From NCBI GenBank assembly GCA_951799445.1, contig OX637297.1:9796001-9860000 (forward strand): a stretch of 64,000 bases of DNA, given 5' to 3'. The notes under the pieces are model-generated. The model saw only the letters and a list, made by a program, of their open reading frames with translations. It had not been told where the DNA came from and did no database searches. This document shows positions 1 to 10,944 of the stretch, piece by piece; position 1 is the stretch's first letter, and every line of letters begins with the position of its first letter. Source of the DNA: Pseudisothecium myosuroides. Taxonomy: Eukaryota; Streptophyta; Bryopsida; Hypnales; Lembophyllaceae. The translations under genes were made by a program, and so were the position numbers.

Positions 1-1830
1 ATTCTATCGATAGATCGGACTGTTCTGGGCATTTATCCTTGTCTTTTAAATCTAATGTGAATGCATTTCCGGTGCATGACCCTCACTTAGAATTGTTTTC
101 TTACTCTTCGTTCGTAGCTTTAATCTAAATTTGGTTCTGAAATTGTTTATCATATTACTCGGAAGAGTGGAATTTTTTGAACACCTCATTAGATTTTAAC
201 ACTGGGCGTCATCATCTTGCTCGGCAAGCTTCATCAGGAGATCGCACGATACGACCTGACGTGTGAACATTGAAATGTCGTTTCCGTCCTTGTATTGTCT
301 CGTGATATTGTTTTTGTACTTGTGGATGACAGTGAAGTTGTAGTTGTGCTTCTACTGTTTGTTTGGGACTTCTTCTGCAGTTCTGGTTTGCTGAAGTACG
401 GATTTGAAATTGATAATTTTGTCCTCTGTCTTCGGCTTGATCGGAAGATCTCACGATCATTTTCCTTTGCATGGAATTATTAGTCTTAGGCGGATTATGT
501 AATGTCCATTTTTGTTGCTTCAATCGAATGCAATTGAATTTCTGCTGCGTAACTTCCTTTGCTCGAGTATTTTCAGTCTTCTAGTATGTCACCCTAAACC
601 TTTTTTTGTATTTGACACGAATTCTAAATCTGCATCCCTTGTTAGTGCTGTATTCTGGGCTGCAGTGACACCGTAGAAGTATTGCTAATTTCCTTGCACT
701 ATGCAGCAAATAAGACATTCAGTCACTGTTCTTCAAATAACTACCCATGCGTATTTTCAATTAGCGGTTCTGTTGTATTGCATATTGGTCGGGGGATCTC
801 ACGATCAATTGACGTTGTTTTCTGTATGTACATGTCTACGTGTTGAGGCTTACTTGGTCTTTGCAGAAGGCGATGCTCTTAGTACTAACAGGGGATCTCT
901 GCGTGAAGGGCGGTGTGGCGGATCTCCCACAGAATATCGAAATTCGGATCGGCTTCCGTGGTCTTCTCCGACATTTCGTTCAAGAAACTCACTGTGGTTT
1001 GTGGTCCGCAATGCAACCTTCAACACTGGCCGCTCTTCTTCGACGTATTCTACCGCCGGAAATTCTGTCAAGGTTTCTATTTTTTGCCGGGTCTGACAAT
1101 CCACGGAAGAACCAGGTGTATCCCCATCGTCGTGCAATACTGAAGACTGTCTTGAACATTCCTCGGACGCGCAGGGTACTCTTGAATAACATTGTTGTAA
1201 TGCTTGTCCTAGATCCTCTTGATTGGGAACGTCCGCACTTGCTTCGACCGGCGTTGCATGTGAGGGATGATGTAGATCCTGTAGAGTTAGATCGTCCGCA
1301 CATTATAGCACCGCCTTTTGATTGGTCTTGGGCCCCAAAAAACATGTAGTTGGAAGTGGACTAGCTGGGTTATTTATCACCTATTTGTTGCATCCAAATG
1401 ATTATATAAGTGGCGAATCCACCTTTTCTATCTGACTGTGATTACACCTTACCAAATGTCTGTAATTGCATTATGTAACTTCATCCATTCTTTTGTGTTA
1501 TGTGATACTTTGGGAAGTATCTTCTAAGCTCTCCCGATCTGTGATGTTGCATATTAATGCAACCCCGGATACAAATGTACCGCTTACAGCAAATGTCGGA
1601 GTTGACATCATCTCAAATTCATTGATTTGTTCGAACACTCTATCCCGAAGGAGTATATTTCCTTGCATCGGGAAATCTCCAGACCACTTAGCATCCCAAA
1701 GCGATTTAAATCTCCTTTGAACGGCATTACGGACTCATTGTACATACCATCAGGAAGATCTCCTGATGGACAGGACCTTCACAAAGTCCAGAATTCCCCG
1801 TAAATTCCAGAAGTAGTTAAATATGGCATT
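1..1830. other. Unassigned leading region, no supported gene
   Basis: No recognisable gene. An open frame at 840-1349 (+, 169 codons) and overlapping antisense frames at 850-1137 and 989-1345 cover the same bases; none has a motif I recognise, so a coding role is not supported. The ten-base string GATCTCACGA recurs near 446 and 797. Immediately before the truncated LTR the sequence is ordinary AT-rich DNA. Confidence 0.5.
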
Positions 1831-2870
1831 AATTTAGTTTAAAAACCAAATCGTGGTAAAATCCTAGATCTTGGGGGTCTCCTATTTTGAGAAATGTGAA
1901 TAGCCTAGGGTCTCCGGTAGGTGCGAGAGAGTCGGGAAGGACTTTTGGTTGACTTTGTTTCGCCATCGTATGGGCCCGGGATGCCGGTCAGCGTGGCGGG
2001 GACCCCCCCACGTGGTTAATTCCCGAGGAATCTCGCCGGTTTGGGTACTTGCCACTATCGGAATGTCGTGAAACTTCACGGAGCGCATTATTAACATAAA
2101 ACAAGCTAGTCTAATTTTTAGTGAGATTTTATTGTAACCTGGGTAATTTCCATGAAATTCCCATTGGAGGTTAGGAGGGTTGACCACCCGGAAAAGGTTC
2201 TTCTGCAAGTCGGAAGATGCCGGGATTTTTCACGTGACCTCTCAGGGAGTCGCATGAAAGACGTGCGGGTCTGTTTCCGTACCTGGCACAATTGGTCAAT
2301 GGAGATTTAAAATTGGCCATCTCCTCAAATTAGCGACGGTGCGGGAATCTTCTGCAGGTGGAAGAATCTTGGCGAACCGATTTTGTCGTTGGACTCCTGG
2401 CATGGGATTCACCCTATAACACCATCCCTGGGCTGTAGATTCCTCCACGGGCCCGGTCTTGCGTGAGTGGCTCCTACATGCTAACAATCGGGATTTTGGG
2501 AATTCGTCGATCTAATGGGGAATTCTAAATCTAACTCTAAGACCCGACCTAGTGGCCTCGTTGTGGATCCCTCGGACCGACCTAGCCATGAATCGCCACA
2601 TTCATGGTGGGATTTAGCCCTTTTGGGGCTGTGTGACTCGAATCCCCCAAATCTAACCTTTTCGTTATTTCTATACTATTTTTAGGCAAGGTTTGGGGGA
2701 TTCTAAGTAAAAAACACAAATCTAGACCAAATACTATAATGGATATGACACAACCCTATTTCGGTTCTACACTCTTTTTATGGGTTTTTCTATACTTTTA
2801 TCAACTTTAAATTGCAAATTTCCAAAAAAAATAATTCTACGAGTCCCAAGTGACAAATTGGGAGCTCACA
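1831..2870 (-). mobile_element. Truncated LTR of element family LTR-I (left copy)
   Basis: This segment is the reverse complement of 31909-32949 at high identity. Read on the minus strand it begins TGTGAGCTCCCA at 2870, a good LTR 5' terminus (TG start), and runs to about 1831, where similarity stops just before the part that holds the TATA box in the right copy. It is therefore a 5' LTR half without promoter, coding region or partner LTR. Identification as an LTR is inference from the TG terminus and the promoter layout of the other copy. Confidence 0.7.
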
Positions 2871-4320
2871 ACTTGGTCCAAAATACTTGCCAGAATATAT
2901 CTAAACTAGAAGTAGCAGATATATCCTTTGGAGGATTATCATAAGGCTTAAAATAATGCCACCTGTTCATGGCTTTCCAAACAAGAACAGCAGGGACCAG
3001 GGACCCTATTTCCGAGCTTCTAACTTTGGATTGAGTCCAAATAAGAAAATTTTGGGAGCAGTATAGAATCCCTCGAAGAAATTTTCATTCGGTTGTGTAC
3101 AACTCGATAATACAGCTTTCAAAAAGCTAGCAAGTCTTGGCCCGAGGGCTAAACCACATACAGAGATAGAAAATTGAACCGAACAAACAAGCATTTGAAA
3201 CTCATAGTAATTGCGATATGTAAACTATCCTCATGAGTCTCAGATTGATAACCCAAGCCAAGTAAGTTGATGTTTTCCTTATGCGCAAAAACACTCCACG
3301 AATATAGCCTGCAAAATTTGGAGTTTTTTGAAAAAATTTTGAAAAAATTCTCAGGAGGTGGTAACCCTCACTTGTACCCATGCCACACAGCAAACCAGTT
3401 AGTATGCCACATAACGTGCACGAGGTGTCTGCAAGTTACCACTACGTGTTATTGTATATTCACCCAAGAAAATGCTCAATGCATCCTAAAAATCACATAG
3501 TATCAATCACAATGCGTTGGAATCCAATTGCTATAGCTGACTGTAAAACCTGTTGTCCGCTGTTTTGAGAACCTAACACCATCTTTGTAAGCTCACAACT
3601 GATCCTTTCCTCTTGCACACCAAGTTGGTATAAACCCGATTTAGCTTTGTGTAACCAACGAAACATAAGCTAGAAACAAGTTTGTGCAGATTATGTGGTA
3701 TAGTCTTGATATCGACGAAGCAGCTTGTAGAGGCGAGTTAAAGTCTTGCCTTCATGCAAAATTTGCTTACCAAACAGCTCATTAAGGACTACCTTACAAC
3801 TTGGCCAATTAAGGCACGAGCCCCCAAGGCCGTCAAGTATTTTTAATTCCTTGAGTAATCAAAGTTTGACAGATGGTCATCTAGCATATCGAATTGTCAG
3901 TTGCGTCAGGAATCCTGAGGCGGATCTTAAACCAGTGTTGGTTTGTTAATCTTCCTTCCTGGAATATGAGGAGTCATTGTGAGTCATACTGGGGTGTTAA
4001 GTAAAAATCAAGCCATCAATTAAATGATATATGCATATGTTTAAGATAATTTACTATTTGCATGTATATGCCACATATATACTGTAGAAGTTTATATGTT
4101 TAAGCAAAGCAATATAAATTATCCATCAGCGTTAGACTTTTTGTAAAATCTAGGAATTACTCCTAGAAATTAAAATCTAAAAAAAATAAAAAAATAAAAG
4201 AAAATAAAAAATCCTGCTGACTACTGCAGTCTGAAAATTTCAGCTGATTTGGGCAGATTTGGATTGATTTTAGTTTAACAAAGGGAAGGGGCCTTTTGGA
4301 GGCCTCATTTCTCTCCTAAT
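2871..4320. other. Intergenic DNA without a supported gene
   Basis: Only short, motif-free frames occur here. The stretch 4170-4215 is A-rich and directly precedes the integrase fragment. No RNA gene or clear repeat was recognised. Confidence 0.5.
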
Positions 4321-4938
4321 GAATGGGGGATTGATTTTATAGGACCAATCAATCCGGCCAGTTCCCGGTAGAAGATGTATATCATCCTGGCCACTGATTA
4401 TGCGACCAAGTGGGTGGAGGCGAGAGCAACCTGGAAGAACGATGGCAACACAGCAGCTTCTTTCCTATTTGAGGAAATCATGATGCGGTTTGGGCACCCC
4501 CTAGAGTTGGTCAGCGATAGAGGGACCCATTTCCTCAATGATATTATAGAAAACATCACAAGGACGTATATGATCAAACACGGGAAGACAACCCCTTACA
4601 ATCCTAAAGCGAATGGACTTACTGAAAGGGCGAATGGGATTGTTGGGAAGAGTTTAAACAAGATGGTTTCTGCACACAAGACGGATTGGGACCGGAAACT
4701 AGCATCTGCAGTCCATGCTTACAATACTTCTGATAAGACTACCACTGGGAAGAGTCCCTTCTTTCTTGTTTTTGGACAGACAGCGTTACATAAGATAGAA
4801 ATGGAGATCGAGACCCTGCGAGTTATGGCCTCCAGAAAGGGAGATCAGATTCCGGATTCTAAGATCCAGGGTGAAAGCACACTACGATTGTCCAAAATCG
4901 TAGTCACGGCAGAATTTCTGCACAGGATGAAAGTTTAG
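4321..4938 (+). pseudogene. Ty3/gypsy-type integrase core fragment
   Basis: The frame starting at 4321 reads EWGIDFIGPINP, then a TAG at 4369-4371, then a 187-codon open stretch. The rve integrase core is plain: TDYATKWVEA with the first catalytic Asp, LVSDRGTHF with the second Asp, and NGLTERANG with the catalytic Glu, in the DD35E arrangement of retroviral-type integrases. PYNPKANG before the Glu is typical of Ty3/gypsy plant elements. Reverse transcriptase, RNase H and chromodomain parts are absent and similarity fades after about 4830, so this is a broken internal piece of a pol gene. No LTRs can be assigned to it. Confidence 0.85.
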
Positions 4939-6534
4939 AGTCAATTTTACTATAGTTATGGTCGTTTTTTTGAGAAAAAAAAAAATAAGGTGAAGTCTTA
5001 CATCTCGGGTACATTGAAAATTGCATAACAAAAAGTGACTTTCATCTATTAATTCAATATAAGGAGTACAAACATAAAATGTTTGTACTGTCACAGATTC
5101 AGCTTTAGCATTGTTGTACTTATTGTGTCAAGTTTAGGGGTTCATTCTTGCAATGCAAAGAGCTACATTCAATGTTCTAATGTTTAGGTACAAAGTTTTG
5201 GCATTTCATTAGGATTTGGGAAAGAAAATAAGAAAATATCCTTACAAATGTGTGATTTCGGTACGAGGCCCAAATTTTGACTTTAAAATGTGTTTTTTTC
5301 ATTTTAAATTTCAGAATCTATGAGAAGACCTTTTCATTGATATGGGCCAACATTTCATTTTGGTGTAAATGATGTTTTGGTTCCAGTTTTCTCTATCGGA
5401 GATTTTTTAGCCTGAACCCCATGACAGCCTCTAGGGTTCGTCCATCGTACATGGAGCGTACTGTGCGTACCTGTTGTACAGCATATACCAATAGCCGTCC
5501 ACCACGTATCATCTAAATCGGGATTCACCTGCAACTTCCAAGTTTTACGTTGTGCTTTTGCAGCGACATTCTCTCCCAGGTGCACATTCAAAAAAATGTT
5601 CCGGTATCCTAATCTTGTCTAGTTGTGTCTAGTTGTGTCTAGTTGCTTTGAATTTGCAGTGAACGGAAGTTGAAGAAATTGACCTCACAGTTTGTAGATT
5701 CGTGGGAGCGTAGCAAGGAGGGACGCTGAACACACCGAGGTTGATTTCTGCAAAGGTTGATTTCTGCCCAGTTTGTTTGAAAACGCATTTCTTGTTTATG
5801 GTACTTTAGATTAGAACGCTTGTCTTGTTTAGAACGACTGCCTTTGTTTACGATATGCGATATTAGATTTATGCTCAGTACAAGGCTCACCTACAGTGTT
5901 CATTTGCCGATTACATTTTTTTCGCGGTTGATTTACAACACGTCTCCTTCACGGCGTTCAGTGGCTACAATTACTGTATAATATGTACAATGTTTTAGTA
6001 CAGTGTGTACGTTGTTAGATTTAGCACACCTTGATTACAGAGTGCAGGCATTGTTTACGGAGTTCATTGGGTACAATCAAAGTACAATATGCACAATGTT
6101 TTAATATAGCCGTTACGTTGTTACTTGTTACATACAACATGCCTCCTTCACGGAGTTCATTAGGTACAATCACTGTGCAATATGTACAATGTTTCAGTAC
6201 AACATTTCCGTCGTTAGGTACGCAATGGTTTTCGTACAGTTTCGAGAGTCTACATTGTCCTGACCAGGGTACATGGTTTTCCTTGGAACGAGACGAGAGA
6301 GTTCAATAGTATAGTCATTGAACAATACATACATTGTTTAAGTAGATTTTGTACTTTTTAGATACATTTTTTACGAGTTTGCGGACATATTTGTTTACAA
6401 CGACTTTTTTTGACCTTTTTTTGGTAGTCGTTGAAGATGATGGCGTCCGACGACGAGTGGGTGGTTCGGAGCCGTCTTTTTTTAGGGGAAGATGACCCCT
6501 CAGCATTAGTGTTTTCAGCAACGACAAATTCACT
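4939..6534. other. Upstream region of the first RING-like gene
   Basis: No supported gene. From about 5950 onward the sequence is rich in GTAC-containing strings such as TTGTAC, TGTACAAT and TAGTACAG, which continue through block A. A segment at 5450-5600 recurs downstream of the next gene. The region just before the ATG at 6535 probably holds the promoter and 5' leader, but I see no convincing TATA box. Confidence 0.5.
5450..5600 (+). repeat. Direct repeat flanking the first RING-like gene, left copy
   Basis: About 150 bp resemble 9470-9610 in the same orientation; both contain GACGxCCACCACGT-like and TTCACCTGCAACT strings in the same order. The two copies bracket the gene at 6535-8821, suggesting a duplicated boundary sequence. 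Neither copy encodes a recognisable protein. Confidence 0.6.
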
Positions 6535-8821
6535 ATGGAGGATATTCTCGCTACCTCGCCAGAGGCCGATGATACTGTAGACGCGAAGGTGGAGCAGAGT
6601 CCTTTGGAGAAGGAATTAGAGAAGTTGGCTTCTCTGAAGAAGCATCCTCCTCCTCAAGCTATTACTATGGAGGAGTTTGAGACCAAGTATGGCTTACCCA
6701 AACACGGTAAAAACCCACATAAACTTAAAATTCCACACGATCTTGTTGAGAAAGATGTGAGCGATGTTTTTGGACCAGCGAAGGGGAGAAATGGAAGATA
6801 TGGGTACAGTTATGCGGAATGCAAGGATGAAGAAGTTCTTCATCATATTCTTCAAATTTTGCCACTTGTGTATTTACGAGATCTTCCAAGGTCCAAGGTG
6901 ATAGCAAAGCAATTTGCTAGGGAGATCATCATGGAGAAGCGCAGAAAAAAATCTCTAAGTTGGGCAGAGTTTGTAGGAACTTCCAATAAAAATCAGCGGA
7001 GCAAATGGTTCAAGAAGATTACGTTGTGTTTGGCGGCCATTGCCAACATCACCGGCTCCAACAAGAAGGAATTGTACAAGGCAGAAGGCATTGACGACCT
7101 TTTCAATGACCCTACGGCAAAACTTCAAAAGACTCAGTACAAGATGGACAGTGTTGTACGAGACGGTACAGAAAGTGAAAAAGACATCACATACCTCATC
7201 GACTTGACGAAGTTGGTAGGATTACAGTTGCATGCTGTAATAGAAGACTATGGCAATGTTGGAAAAGAGAGAACGGAATTGCAATCCAAGGCCTCACAAG
7301 AAGAAGGAGTGCTGCGGAAAACTAAAGGCAAAGTTTTGAAGTTACAGCATGAAGCGGAGTACGTGGAGGTTGCCACGGATAAATTGGAAGCGTACAATGA
7401 GATGGTAAAGGATGTTGTGTACAATTACGATGCAGCTGTACTAGAGTTGGACCAATGTACTTTGAGGTACGAAGATCTCGCAGCTTGGGAGAAATGTTTG
7501 AAGAGGCAATTTGATGCCTTGTCATCTCAAATTGTTAAAATGAAGAGAGGTGAAGTTGGAATAGATTTGAGACCACGACCTTTGTGCTCTCAATTTGAAC
7601 CCAACATCATTTCCAATTTTGACACCATTTCTTTGAAAGACTGTGCACTTTGCTTCAGCGGATTTCCCTGCAAGGACATTATAGTGTGCACATGCGGCCA
7701 CTTATATCATCCATGGTGCGCGGGGGTCTGGTTTGGAGTTTCTAGCCATTGCGCAGATACATCTTGCGGTACAACAATGCATCCCTCTTGGTTTACTAGT
7801 TTCGGATTTGGCAAATTACACGCAACTCTTCAACAATTGGTACAGTCTTCGAAGTTAGAGGAGGAGCAAGAGAGGCTCCTCGCAAGCTTGACATTGACAG
7901 TTTTGGACTCCCATCCACATATTGGTACGCAATTCTGGCCTGTTGAATACAGCCTTATGCAAATAGTCACAAATTTTATACTATTTAGTACAAACAGTAA
8001 ATATTTAGTACGTGAGATAGATATTGGTACATGAAAATCTAATGTCAAGTACAAACCTCTGTACAACGAAGGGTTGTCTATTGATTTCCAGTCCCCATCT
8101 ATTGATTCACAAACTCACTAAGTTACCTGTTTTTTTTTGTTGTTCAGATCCAGAGAAACTATACCAAGAGCAATTGAAAAGATACACGATGTCCACACGG
8201 ACTCGAGATTTGGACGACTCTAAAACTGCGATTTATATAGAAAGCACACTTCCTGTGATGAGCCTCAATGGGACCGTCGGGACCGATGGCTCGACTGGTG
8301 GGACTAATTTGTCACAAAATTTGGGCAACGGCAGTGCCGCTGGTAGGGGAAAGTCTATCGAACGTTCCCACCTACCGTCTATAAATGAAGTCGTAGATCC
8401 TATTAAGAACAGCCTAGAGGTTCTAGTTGAAATTCAGCCTGATGCTATCACAGAGCCTCTTGCTATTTTTTCTAGTATGTCTTGCAAGGTAGGAGTTGAG
8501 GCAGAGCTATAGGAGCATATTAGAAAGTTGAAAGAAGAAGATGCAGAATTTGAAAGAGTAGAAAAGTTAAGACAAGAAGCTGCAGACTTAGAGCGTCGAA
8601 AAAAAATAAGAGAGCAAGCTTCCATCTCAGATGGGGTGACTAGGGGGGTGGTGAAGGTGCCTCAACCCCCATCACTACCTCCACTTGACAATGACATTGC
8701 AATATCCAAGTGGAAAACGAGAAGTGAGTTCGTTGCGGAGGAAGCAGCAAAAGAGGTACAGGAAGCAAAGAAGAAACCGAAGAAAACCAAGAAAAGTCAC
8801 AGAGTTATCCCACTTGGCTAG
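6535..8821 (+). CDS. Coiled-coil protein with C-terminal RING-like zinc finger (paralog 1)
   Basis: Exon 1 opens with ATG at 6535 and encodes 463 residues plus one base. The N-terminal half (residues about 45-165) holds a domain shared with the gene at 10945: F-x2-KYG near residue 49, GRYGYS near 87, and a WAxF-x4-NKxQR block near 143-155. Residues 225-345 are heptad-rich and probably coiled coil. Residues 370-411 form a RING-like cluster: CALC, then CTCGHLYHPWC, then CxxxxC. Canonical RINGs end C-x2-C, so E3 ligase activity is only a guess. A GT-AG intron at 7925-8147 joins exon 2 exactly in frame. Exon 2 meets TAG at 8510-8512, after which the same frame continues as a charged coil and a basic KKKPKKTKK tail to 8821. 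The product may thus be truncated, or the gene may be a recent pseudogene. Function unknown. Confidence 0.72.
7925..8147 (+). other. Intron of the first RING-like gene
   Basis: The donor is G|GTACGC and the acceptor is preceded by a long T tract (TTTTTTTTGTTGTTCAG). Removing these 223 bases restores codon GAT across the junction and keeps both flanking frames open. The intron contains several GTAC motifs, which coding exon 1 largely lacks. Confidence 0.7.
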
Positions 8822-9469
8822 AGTTAGGGATGCATTCGGTACGTATTGTATATCTCAGTACGTCATGTTGTATGCTGGGCCACTTGAACGAGCGAGTGAA
8901 GGCCTTATTGTATTCCGACTCTGAAATAGCAGCATTGTATTCCGAATCTGAAATTCCAGCATTCTATTCCCAGTGTTTTTTTGGAATAGTAGAATCAATC
9001 ATGCCCTCACAACGTTGGTGCATTTTTGGAGGGATTGTCTTGGCTAGGCTAGAATTGTCTCACAGCAGCAACAAATAGACCAAAAATAAAAAAAGTTCTG
9101 GTGTGCATACCGATAATTTTGCCCATAGTTTTGCATACAGACTGCATTCTGGGTTGTACTTAGTGTATCAGCTTGTAGTTAGGTAGACATCGAAAATTAG
9201 TTACTGAGTATATTGTTACACAGTTGCATTAGGTTTTTAGGCTTCAGTTAATGAAATATTGTGCAGCTGCATTGGTATATATCCATATCTTTGTAACCAG
9301 ATATTTTTGCAAATAAATGTAAAGATTTCCGCCAGGTTTTTTTCCCTGTGTACTATTTCCCTTTTATCAATGGAAATTGTCCATGGATTTCAAAAAACAT
9401 ATATATATTCTTGCAAATGTGTCTTCTGGGTTGGAAGCTTCAGTTGACTTCAAGAATGTATGAAGGAAT

Positions 9470-9610
9470 ACAATGTGTACATGTTGTATGTAGGGGACCA
9501 ATGAACGACCACCACGTGCTGTCTAAATCACGGTTCACCTGCAACTACATCCAGGTTATGGGGTGTGCTTTTCAGGTGCATTCCCTTTTCCACAATTCAA
9601 AAAAAGGCGA
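9470..9610 (+). repeat. Direct repeat flanking the first RING-like gene, right copy
   Basis: This is the partner of 5450-5600, in the same orientation and diverged by substitutions and small indels. Confidence 0.6.
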
Positions 9611-10608
9611 AACTCTTAATTGAAAACCAAGAATTCAATATTTTAAAAACTTCCAATACATCATTTGGTGAAATTATGATAAGTTGAAATGCATTATTAT
9701 TTACAATAATTCCTTGCATTCATGAATATAACCGGTTTTTTAAGGCAAGCGATCATGTCAATTCCCGCGGTGACTGGTGGTACTGGTTGGAGTTCCGGCG
9801 ACACCTGTGATTGACAGTGGTTTGGAGTTGGGAGAGCTCTTTCTTGCCCGTTGACTCCAGTTCTCAATTCTCACCTTGCTTGTTTAGCGACGTTGTGTTC
9901 GGTTTAGCGTCGTTGTATTTTACATTTTAGTACTATTCTCAATCTTTGATTTACGGTGGATTTCCGTGAAAACCCCAATTCCATTTGTTGAAATGTGTTT
10001 GATTCCGAAGCCTTTGAACGACTTCGGTGGTTGGCGAATTGTGGATCTCATGCTGGCGGTTTAAGGAGAAATTCAGTTTGGCGAGGAGGACAAGGAGGCT
10101 GAGGAGGGCGCCAAGCATTGTTGTCAGCTACAACGGATTGGGAAGGGAGAAGGTGAATTGCGTCAAGGTTGTTTCTCCTGGTAAAGCCATTATATGTGTT
10201 GTGCGTAAGAATTTTGGTTTGCTGTCTTGCAAGGTCTCATACTCAGTTTCGACGGATTACGGTGCGCCTTCACTTGTTTCCTTTTCCCCTTACCTCTGAT
10301 TTTATTGTTGTAGTAGGTGGTCTCTTGCATTGCTTTACTCTTTTTCTTCTAGAAGACAATAATCTGCGCGCTTAGGTTTTAGATATCGACGACATTGTTT
10401 TCTGTCACAGCCCTTATGGCCAAATCGGTGGAGTGAATCCCGTTTCAAGGTGTAGAAGACAAGCGATGAGCAAGCCTTACTTCCCAGTTGTACTGTGCGT
10501 ACAATTTTAGAATTGATTGTACCGGAATGTGTGTTTTGTTCGGACTGCTTGCGTACAATTTTGTACTAAACGTATTGTTTTTGGAGGTTTTCTACTTGTT
10601 TTAGTCAG

Positions 10609-10630
10609 CTTAGGGTTTAGGGTTTAGGAG
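10609..10630 (+). repeat. Short interstitial telomere-like tract
   Basis: TTAGGGTTTAGGGTTTAGG matches the common plant telomere unit TTTAGGG. Such tracts are frequent in plant 5' regions (telo-boxes); this one lies upstream of the gene at 10945. Confidence 0.6.
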
Positions 10631-10944
10631 TTGTTACTGCTTCTTTAGGTGACAATGCTACATGTTGTGGAGCTCGATCTGAGTAGAATTGTTCTCAATC
10701 AAGTTGGTGGGTCTTCTGCATTGGTTTACTCTTGAATTCGTATGCTTTAATCATTTGTGAATTCAGTTTCAGGTTGTCAAGGAGCAAACCCCACTTCCCA
10801 GTTGTACTGTGCGTACAGGAATGTGTGCGGTCAGTCCCACCTCTACCTCTGGCAGTCCATCTCATTTGTTTCAAAAATGTATATGTCGGCTGAGTACTAG
10901 GGATTACATCAAATTTTTGTTCTTTGTTGCAGCTAAGGCAAGAT

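Larger units (their letters stand above)
8822..10932. other. Region between the two RING-like genes, including a probable 5' leader intron
   Basis: No protein is supported. A second copy of the flanking direct repeat lies at 9470-9610. A plant-telomere-like tract with two TTTAGGG-type units lies near 10609-10630. The sequence TTCTTTGTTGCAG ending at 10932 is a strong 3' splice site directly before the coding start at 10945, so part of this region is probably leader exon and intron of the next gene. Confidence 0.5.

Noticed and set aside
840..1349. 169-codon ORF near the window start
   Set aside because: It overlaps comparable antisense frames and shows no recognisable domain.
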